Below are positions 56,506 through 64,000 of a DNA stretch of 64,000 bases, piece by piece. The notes beneath the pieces are model-generated. The model ran no database searches, was not told the DNA's origin, and saw only the letters and a list, made by a program, of their open reading frames with translations. A program made the position numbers and the translations under genes. The stretch's first letter is position 1. Every line of letters begins with the position of its first letter. The DNA is from Cricetomys ansorgei (taxonomy: Eukaryota > Chordata > Mammalia > Rodentia > Nesomyidae): contig JAMJFZ010001133.1 in the NCBI GenBank assembly GCA_026225945.1, positions 16,208,001 to 16,272,000 on the forward strand, in the 5' to 3' direction.

Positions 56506-57309
56506 ATTGCTAAGCCCACTGCTTCTTATATGTCTAGGAGAAAAAGGGATAACCCATCCATTAAAAAAGGTTTTCTAAAGAGCAAGCTGAGTTTGACCCA
56601 AGTTAGTCAGACAGAGCTGAATGTGATGCGTTGAGGGAATTCTGAGATAACTTTGGGGTTTCTAGTGGCCTTAGGCTTATCAAGGTTACCTAGGTTGGCT
56701 TCTATTGGATATTATGTGTGCTGGGCATTCTGCTAAGTATTTTTCTTGTATCATTTCATTAAATGACCCCTCCCCCCACGAGATGTGCTGCTTCACTCCC
56801 AGCTTTGCAGCTGGAGAAGAGGAAGGCCAGGGGAGTTTCGGCTTGAGGGCACACCAGGAAGTGAGATGGATACACGCATGGATCCAAGCAGATCTGGTTT
56901 TGAGGCTTTCCGTCTCTTTTGAAAACACCGTGTCTTCCCTCCCTGGCTGGAGTTATAAAATTGACACACAACGTCCATGGGAGTGATTTCAACGTTATGA
57001 TGAATGGTCACGATACTGATGTACCAGTTTCAGTTTTTCAGACATTCAAAGATTGTTTTGCATAGCTCCCATGCCCTTAGCCTTGTGCAAGAAGAGCTAC
57101 TGGGGCCCTTCTGGCCCTTCTGTGTCTTCCGCATGGAAGAGGACTCCATGGGGCCAAGTGCAGGTGTCTGCAGAGCCTGCATTGCAGAGTCCACTCTGGA
57201 ACCTTGTGACCTGCCTATATAAACAACCCTGATTTGTCCAAGCTCTGCTGCCAATATGCCCATCTCTGCACTTAGGATTGCCAGGGGACACATGTTTACA
57301 AGGTTATAG
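56506..57309. other. Unique noncoding sequence, weak MIR traces
   Basis: Short overlapping frames on both strands near 56,705-57,293 show no domain. 56,720-56,830 has a weak MIR-like order. Confidence 0.35.
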
Positions 57310-57535
57310 ACAAGATATCAGCAGGCTACAGCCGATGGGTCAAATCCAACTACTGTCATATTTTTTAACAAATCAGGTTTTGTTGGAATGCAGCCTTGCC
57401 CATTGGTTATAAATCACCTCTAGTTGCTTTTGTGCTGAAACGACAGCCAAGCACTTGTGACAGAGTGGCCCACAAAACCCGAAATACATCATCATTTGGT
57501 CTTTTACAGAAAAAGCTTCCTTACCTTGGATATAG
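57310..57535. mobile_element. Ancient hAT-Charlie (MER1-type) fragment
   Basis: 'gccgatgggtcaaatccaac', 'tttgttggaatgcagccttg', 'cccattggttataaatcacc', 'gacagagtggcccacaaaac' and 'tttacagaaaaagcttcctt' follow the order of the common mammalian hAT element that reads 'attggaacacagccacgccc' in its consensus. No transposase. Confidence 0.7.
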
Positions 57536-57987
57536 CTAGAAATAGCCTAGTGTGCTAGCTAGCAGAATTCATATATGGGAGGGCCCTGGAGAATATTTGA
57601 ACTAGCAGTGAGCACAAAGGGCTTTGTGGGTGGGTAGGCCTTCCTTAACCACTGGACTTTGTTTAGCACTTAGAAGAGTAGACATTCTAATTCAAAGTTC
57701 AAATATTGCCTTCGTAAGCTCTACATTTTTCAGGGTAGAATGATGCAATGTGCTCTGTATGCCAGTTTGCCAGCTCAGTATATACCTTTACAGTGTGTAG
57801 AGATGTCTTCCAGTGTTAGATTGAATGTTAAAACCTGGGTTGCACAGTAGGGATTTATGATAGGAAAGAAGAGAGACCCCAAGAGATGTGGACTATTGGA
57901 CATGATGTGGACCATGTTCCAAGTTCTGATAGTGGCAGGGGTGACACAGACATGAGCTCTATAAAATCAATCTGTGCAATTAATATT

Positions 57988-58118
57988 TACATTTATAAAA
58001 GTCTGCGGTAGCACATACCCATAATCCCAACACTCGGGAAGCTGATGCCAGCCTGAGCTACATAGCAAGTTCCAGGCCAGCCTTGGCTACATAGTGAGAC
58101 GTCTCAAAAAAAACAAAG
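57988..58118 (+). mobile_element. Diverged B1 SINE
   Basis: 'cccataatcccaacactcgg', 'ctacatagcaagttccaggc' and 'tctcaaaaaaaacaaag'. Confidence 0.8.
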
Positions 58119-60044
58119 ATTTACCTTTATCATATGTGTGTTATCCTTTAGGTTTATAAAAACAAACAAGACCAAATGTCACTTGTCCAAATTAAGCTTT
58201 CAATACTAGAGTCTATCTGCCATCTTAGCTAGATATTCCAGATCTATTCATTATGGTATCCGCCTCCAACCACACGTGTTCATCTAGCGCTTTACCCACT
58301 CTCCTGGACTTACACTGCAAAGCGAAGGAGATACGGCTATAAATCTCACATCCACAGGGATTGACTCAAAGGGGACCTTGGAGAAGGTTAGCTATCAGGT
58401 GGTATGATCTAAAGGATGACTAGGAAGGAGTCCCATGATGTGTGAGGAAAGGACTTGATGTATTTCAGCAACAGGAAGAAGACCTGTTCAGAGACGGTGA
58501 AGGAGAGAGTCGGCAGAGAGTGAGTGGGAAAGAGATCCTACAAGATTTTGGTTGCATCTGTGCAGCGCTGGGAAGCTTGGAAGGGTTCTAAGTGGGTGGT
58601 GGAGATATTTTTGTGATTATAATTGTAACTTACCACAGTTTGGCCGATGTTTTGGAAATAGAGCAGAGGGTGTCAAAATGGGAGACGGTCCCGGAGGGTC
58701 TGGGCTAGCTTAAACAGGAGTCACTTCTTGCTTGAGACCTGTTCTATACCACGTCTCCCTGTAGAAAGATTTTTATTTTGGAATTAAATGTCATCTATGA
58801 CCCAAAGTTTTAAAAAGTTGGAGAGGCTAATCAGAAAAAAAAAAAAAAAAAAGAGACAGTGATGTTTTAAATTGGCTGAGTCTTGGGAGATGCTGATGAT
58901 CTCAGCTCACACGGTCTGTCAGCAGGGCTCAGGTGATGGGCTGAGGCTGAAATCTGTGGAAATAAACTTAACCTAATTTAGAGCAGATAGCAGGAAGTGC
59001 TTTGTCTTAAAATAGAGCATTCCAGACTGTGATAGTCTGAGACACTTGAGGGAGACAAGAATTAAGGCTCATCCCAGCCATGTTCCCCTGAGCTTCTAAG
59101 CTGGAGAGTCCTTAAACCTTTTTAAGAGGGTGAGTGGATGGGTGCATATTTTATTTATGAATGCATATGCAATTAGAGGCAGCATCCTCCTAGGTTCATA
59201 GGACCAGGACCATCTGTTATTTTTGCTTGAGTTTTAAGCAGAATTTACCTGTTGGACTTCAAATTTTATTCATGAGGTGCTTTTAAATGGAATGTGTCGT
59301 GCAACTAATTTCTTTGGTGTCATAGTTTCTCTTATGTCAGCAACATTTGTTTCTTTGAAGTCTGAGGGAATGAATAATTTATCCTCTTAGTGTTCTATAC
59401 CACAAATGTACACAAGCGGGCTTTTAAAAAAAGAGTTCATTGGAAACTCCATTGATGGACTCTATGTTGGCTCTGTAAGCGTATTTAAAACAATTAGATC
59501 TTCCTTATTTTATAAAGGTACATTTGTAGGTGGGTAGAAAAGCTTAAAAATGGTCTTCTTGAACTCGGTCATGGGAAGTAAATGCTATTGCATTATTGAT
59601 CACCGAATAAAGTTGATCTTTATTTTTCTCAAAGATTCATTAATTCATTTTAGAGAAAAAAACAAGCCAAAAACCCCAGCATAGACGACAAATAAGGAGA
59701 CAACAACCCAAAAAAGCCTGAGTGTCAGAGCAAGTATCTTAAAATATGCCAGGGAACTTAAACACAGCTGGGTGGAGGGCGGAGGGTGTGAGTGACTCAG
59801 TAGAACAGGTAGGAATCACGAGGTGGCGTGGGGTGCAGCAGCTGGGGGGCCTGCCCTAGCTTACTTCATTATCTGAACCTGCACCTCTTGAACAAGCTTG
59901 ACCTAATTCTGTGTGTAGCAGCCTTAGGGGTGGTCTGGTCCCAGGAAACTGTGCCTGATCTTTATAAACCTGGTAGAAGAAACTGGCTTCCAAACAATGT
60001 GTTTGGCTTAGGTTGCTAATTAAAATTAATTTTAAAAGTAGATG
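58119..60044. other. Unique noncoding sequence
   Basis: Nearly 2 kb without recognisable transposons or exons; an A18 run lies at about 58,838-58,855. Confidence 0.35.
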
Positions 60045-60362
60045 TGTGGGCTGGGGTGAGAGCTCGTTTGATAAAGTGCTTTGGTTGTAAGCAGGAGGAT
60101 CTGAATTTAATCCTTAAACCCATGTGAGAAAGACAGGCATGTGGTGGTGCTCGCTTATAATCCCAGTGCTGGGAGGTGAGGGAAGGTCTGTCCATGGGGC
60201 TCACTGGTCCTCCAGCCTCTCCTAATTGGGGAGCTCCAGGCCAATGATAAGAAGGCAGATAGTCAGAACAGTGAGCTGGCTCTGCAGTAAAAGTTCTTGA
60301 TTGTATACTCCTGACAATCTGAGTTTAATTCCTGGAACCTGTAGTGGAAGGAGAGAACCAAC
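60045..60362 (+). mobile_element. Two B2/B3-type SINE pieces
   Basis: 60,050-60,235 has 'tgtgggctggggtgagagct' and 'gcttataatcccagtgctgg'. 60,262-60,362 has 'cagtgagctggctctgcagt' and 'ctctggcctccatacacact', which leads straight into the CA array as B3 tails often do. Confidence 0.75.
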
Positions 60363-60970
60363 TCTGGCCTCCATACACACTCACACACACACGCACATGC
60401 ACATGCACACATGCACACACACACGCACGCATACACATGTGCACACACATACACACACACATACACGCACATGCACACACTCACACACATGCACACACAC
60501 ACTCACACACATGCACACACACACATACATACACATGCACACACATACATGCACACACACATACATGCACATGCACACACGCACACACACACGCACACAT
60601 ACACATGTGCACACACATACACACACATACACGCACATGCACACATGCACACACACACGCACACATACACATGTGCACACACATACACACACATACACGC
60701 ACATGCACACACGCACACACATGCACACACACATACACGCACATGCACACACGCACACACATGCACACACACATACACACACATGCGCACACACATACAC
60801 ATTCATACACATGCACACACACACGCACACATACATACACATGCAGACACATATACACACACACATACAGATTCATACACATGCACACACACACACATAC
60901 ATACTCATGCACACACACACATGCACGCACATACACATGCACACACACACACACACACACACGCATGCAT
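60363..60970. repeat. Long CA-rich array with higher-order periods
   Basis: About 600 bases of CACA broken by ATG, ACGC and GTG variants. Higher-order structure is visible: units starting 'acgcacacatacacatgtgc' recur at 60,591 and 60,657 (period 66). A 30-base block starting 'acatacacgcacatgcacac' recurs at 60,691 and 60,731 (period 40). All open frames through it are artefacts. Confidence 0.95.
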
Positions 60971-61017
60971 GCACATACTTTATATATAATAATAAGTTAA
61001 ATTAAAAAAAAATTAAA

Positions 61018-61075
61018 AGGGCCGGTCATAGTGGTGCAACACTTCAATCCCAGCAGTGGCAGGCACATCTCTTGA
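61018..61075 (+). mobile_element. B1 fragment
   Basis: 'gggccggtcatagtggtgca' and 'acacttcaatcccagcagtg'. Confidence 0.65.
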
Positions 61076-61489
61076 GTTTCATAAAACATTTTCAAAGAAC
61101 AAGGAATAAATGTAGTGATGAAGAAATTGTTCTGTTGCCTCCAAACCGCCTAATTAATTTGGGAATTTCTATGGAATCAGTTGAACAGGGTTTCTCTCGT
61201 CTAGTGTGAGCTCGGTGGACCGAGTGTAATGTTTCCTCAGCTGCTCGACACAGGCTGCTGACGGCTGACTTGGTCAGTTCTTTCTGACATTCAGGCTTCA
61301 AGATCGAGGCTTGAAAATCAATAGAGAATTATGTTTTTTCTTGGTCTAATGAAGCCAACACTCCAGTCATTTTTCAAATTTATTTTTTTATCTTAGCTTA
61401 TATTTACTCTATAAAATAATGGGTTTCCATGTGAAATTTTCATACTTGGATCATAGCTAGTAACGATTTTGCTTTTTAGATAGTATCAT

Positions 61490-61615
61490 ATGTAGGCCAG
61501 GCTAGTCTTCAACCTTCGACATAGCTGAGGCTAGACTCAAACTGCTGATCTTTCTGCTTCCACCTCCTAAGTGTTGTGATTACAGGTGTGGGCTACTGTA
61601 CTTGGTTCTGGTCAG
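61490..61615 (-). mobile_element. Diverged B1 SINE (minus)
   Basis: 'gtaggccaggctagtcttca' and 'aagtgttgtgattacaggtg'. Confidence 0.75.
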
Positions 61616-62764
61616 TTCTCTTATTATTTACCTTTCCCTGTTAGAGGCCACTTTTATAGTACCTAGTTCTTGTAGCCATCATTCCTTCAAACCCTGTTGG
61701 ATCTGAGCTCAAGAGAATTTCTTGAGAAAGTCCATTCTAGGGAGTTAATTTCCTGCAAACAGAAGCTATATCATATCTCAACCCCTTCCACCCCAGCATT
61801 CAACATCAGGAATTAATCTGTTGCTTAAAAACATTTCTTGTATGAGGAAATCAGAATGTTTTAAGGAAAATTTTAGGTGTCTTGAAAGGAAAAAGAGTTC
61901 ACTTGCCAAATAATTTTTGGAGAAATTATATCATACACTCAATGTTGGGATCACCACCAGGCCACTCTAGTCTTCTGACATCTCTGAGACGTCTTGGTGT
62001 AAAGTCACATTCCCATCAGCTACACTAATGCGGACATTTGCTAAGCTGCTCAGGAAGTACTGGATGGAAGCATCTGGAGTGGGATCATATTAATCTTGAG
62101 GTGGATTTACTGAATATACAGTGTTGGAGTCTTAGCCCAGTCTGGGATTTTTGGTAGCCTTGAGAAGAGATGGCAGCTTCCAGGAATGCTGAGAGAAAGG
62201 AGCATAGTCTGTGAAGGGAAATAGCCAAGGAAAAGATGGGAGTTTAAGTTGTTCCATTTCCATCTTGTATTTCTTCTAGATTATGATCCTTGGGAAGTAA
62301 CCAGTGCTTCATCAATCAGATATTAGTCAGCCAGAGCTTTTTCAATCAAAATATTGTGAAATGTTTCCATCACAATATTGTTACATTTTCATTCAACAAA
62401 TAACCCGTGTCTTATGATTAGTTAAATAAATGATTAGATAGCCATTCAATAAAGCATAAAGTGACTGGTTCTGGTCTTGCCGAGTAACAAAGCCCTCTAC
62501 AGTCTGGGGGCTTTCGACAATAGTGTAGCGTTTCCCACAGCTCTGTAGCTTGACTGATGGTCCTGATACTGCTCATCATGTTAGAATGTCACTCGTGCAG
62601 GCGATGCTGGACAGCAGTTTTAAGACAGCTCATCTCACTGGTCTGTCTTAGTGCTGGCCGCTGGCTAAGGTGCTTTGCTTCTTCAGGTCAGCTGTGTTTC
62701 TTTGTGGTGTCTCATCTCTAGAGATTTTCAGTGGGATTATGTTTCCAGCAGGATAGCTTGGACA
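61616..62764. other. Unique noncoding sequence
   Basis: No recognisable gene or repeat. Confidence 0.35.
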
Positions 62765-62954
62765 TCTGTGTCAGTTGTGACCAAAATATCTGACCAAAGT
62801 ATTTGAGAAAACACCTTTAAGGGAGGAATTCTTTATTTTGGTTCATGGGGAGGGAAGGATGCAGAAACTTATGTCGTGGTGCCAGGAGACAGAAGAAACG
62901 GGTAGGGCTAGATATAGTCCTTGAAAGACATACTCTTATAACTGACTTCCTCCA

Positions 62955-63238
62955 CTGCTCGCTGTAGTGGCATACACCTTTAATCCCAGCACTTGGGAGG
63001 CAGGGGCAGGGGCAGGGGCAGGGGCAGGGGCAGGGGCAGGGGCAGGGGCAGGGGCAGGCAGATCCTTGAGTTCAAAGCCAACCTGGTCTACAGAGCAAAT
63101 TCCTGGACAGCCATAGCTACATAGAGAAACCCTGTCTCCCCCCAGCCCTCCCCAACAACAATAATAACAACAACAACCCACCCAAAAAGAAAACAACCCA
63201 AAAAAACCAAAACAAAACAAATGAACAAACAAAAAACA
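62955..63238 (+). mobile_element. B1 SINE with internal (CAGGGG)9 and 14-bp duplication
   Basis: B1 head 'atcccagcacttgggagg' is followed by nine CAGGGG units (63,001-63,054) where normal B1 has one CAGAGG. The body then continues ('caggcagatccttgagttca', 'aacctggtctacagagcaaa'), and a long A/C-rich tail follows. Flanking 14-bp direct repeats mark the insertion. Confidence 0.95.
63001..63054 (+). repeat. (CAGGGG)9 hexanucleotide repeat inside a B1
   Basis: Nine perfect units with evenly spaced GGGG runs, able in principle to form a G-quadruplex on the plus strand. Confidence 0.97.
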
Positions 63239-63345
63239 ACTGACTTCCTCCAACAAGGCTCTACCTTCCACAGTTCGTGACCTCTGAAGAGTTCATTTGC
63301 GTTTAGACCCCTACCATTCATTAGGTCAGAGTCATCGTGAGGTGC

Positions 63346-64000
63346 CTGTCTCTGGAAAAGACACTCATAGGTGCGTGTCACTAATCTAAGTATTTCTCAC
63401 TCCAATCAAATTGACAGTCAGTGACAGTCAAGGTCACCTGACACAACTTCTTTATATCATGCCCGCTGAATTTCAAGAGAAAAGAGAAATTTTCAGGCTT
63501 TTTGAGGGTAAAGTTCAGAGTGAGAATAGTGTCACATATATTTTGCATTTGTTGATCTAAGCCAGTCACAGGTCCAGTCTATAGTCAAGAAGAAGGGAAA
63601 TAGGGCTTTCCTTTATAGGAGAGACAAACGTTCACAGGAAGGGAAGGGATTTTTGGAGGCCATATTTTGGATTCTTGTGGTAGCCATTAAAAATCATGTC
63701 TTATCAGCGTTTCTGTGATTCAAGCATAGTGGGAAAAGGAGATGATGTTAGGAATAAAACGCTGAAGAAAAATGAGAGTATGGGATTTTATGTAGAATTT
63801 AATGTTGACTCATCCAAATTTACGTCCATATGAACACGCATACACTCACGGAGAAGACATCACTTTGTTAAAAGATGCTGATGGCGAGCGATAAGATTGA
63901 GTGTTTTTGTTTAGTTCCTTAATGCCTGAATCTTCTATAAGAATCTATTGGTTATTTTAACAATTAAGTAAGCATTTGTGTTCCTGACAAATATTAAAAG
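63346..64000. other. Unique noncoding sequence
   Basis: No recognisable gene or repeat to the end of the window. 'gtgacagtcaaggtcacctg' at 63,421 follows a near-duplicate 'ttgacagtcag'. Confidence 0.35.

Larger units (their letters stand above)
62765..63345 (-). mobile_element. MaLR-like repeat split by a B1 insertion (minus)
   Basis: The left part, 62,765-62,954, has 'ccaaaatatctgaccaaagt' and 'tttattttggttcatgggga'. The right part, 63,239-63,345, has 'tgacttcctccaacaaggct'. The 14-base string ACTGACTTCCTCCA is duplicated at 62,941-62,954 and 63,239-63,252 as the B1 target site. Confidence 0.65.

Noticed and set aside
60301..61005. Open frames up to 234 codons in the second CA array
   Set aside because: Frames exist only because CA, ATG-free variants and CG-containing variants lack stop codons.

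Overview
This is a window of rodent nuclear DNA, almost certainly from a muroid (mouse, rat, hamster or vole group). The evidence is the repeat content: many B1 SINEs (the recurring 'atcccagcacttgggaggc' core and 'ctggtctacagagtgag' arm, or their complements), B2, B3, B4 and ID-like SINEs, an ORR1-type MaLR LTR, rodent-type L1 3' ends, and abundant CA/TG, TTCC, TATC and TCCTC microsatellites. Older mammal-wide MIR and hAT-Charlie pieces lie beneath them. Nothing bacterial, plasmid or phage-like was seen, and no rRNA, tRNA or CRISPR array. The species cannot be fixed from the sequence alone.

Layout. Bases 1-37,060 are intergenic or intronic: simple repeats (556-964, 1,441-1,545), MaLR-type and rodent-specific interspersed repeats, a 5'-truncated L1 3' end (4,240-5,110), dozens of SINEs and several nested insertions. 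A 290-base repeat-free segment at 30,280-30,570 looks like a possible conserved regulatory element. Four copies of one roughly 310-325 bp endogenous-retrovirus-type LTR occur at 3,294, 34,868, 36,218 and 51,338. The third is a solo LTR inserted in a TATC microsatellite with a 6-bp target-site duplication. The fourth still has a polypurine tract and some internal sequence upstream.

The one convincing gene feature is a CpG-island promoter at about 37,970-38,830. It contains a plus-strand first exon ending at 38,430 with a strong splice donor (AAG|GTGAGA) and a possible start codon at 38,398. Repeats are absent from about 37,065 to 40,350. Everything to the right is then probably intron 1 of that gene, if the gene runs that far; I could not identify the gene or find a second exon.

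Bases 40,350-64,000 hold MIR fragments, an ORR1 LTR (42,797-43,167), SINEs, the ERV 3' end (50,770-51,657), a possible decayed retrocopy on the minus strand (54,080-55,140), a hAT-Charlie fragment (57,310-57,535), a 600-base CA-rich array with 40- and 66-bp higher-order periods (60,363-60,970), and a B1 carrying an internal (CAGGGG)9 expansion (63,001-63,054). Most open reading frames here are chance frames in simple repeats, SINEs or GC-rich sequence. No operon-like or multi-gene system is visible. Repeat boundaries are read by eye and are good to about 10-20 bases.
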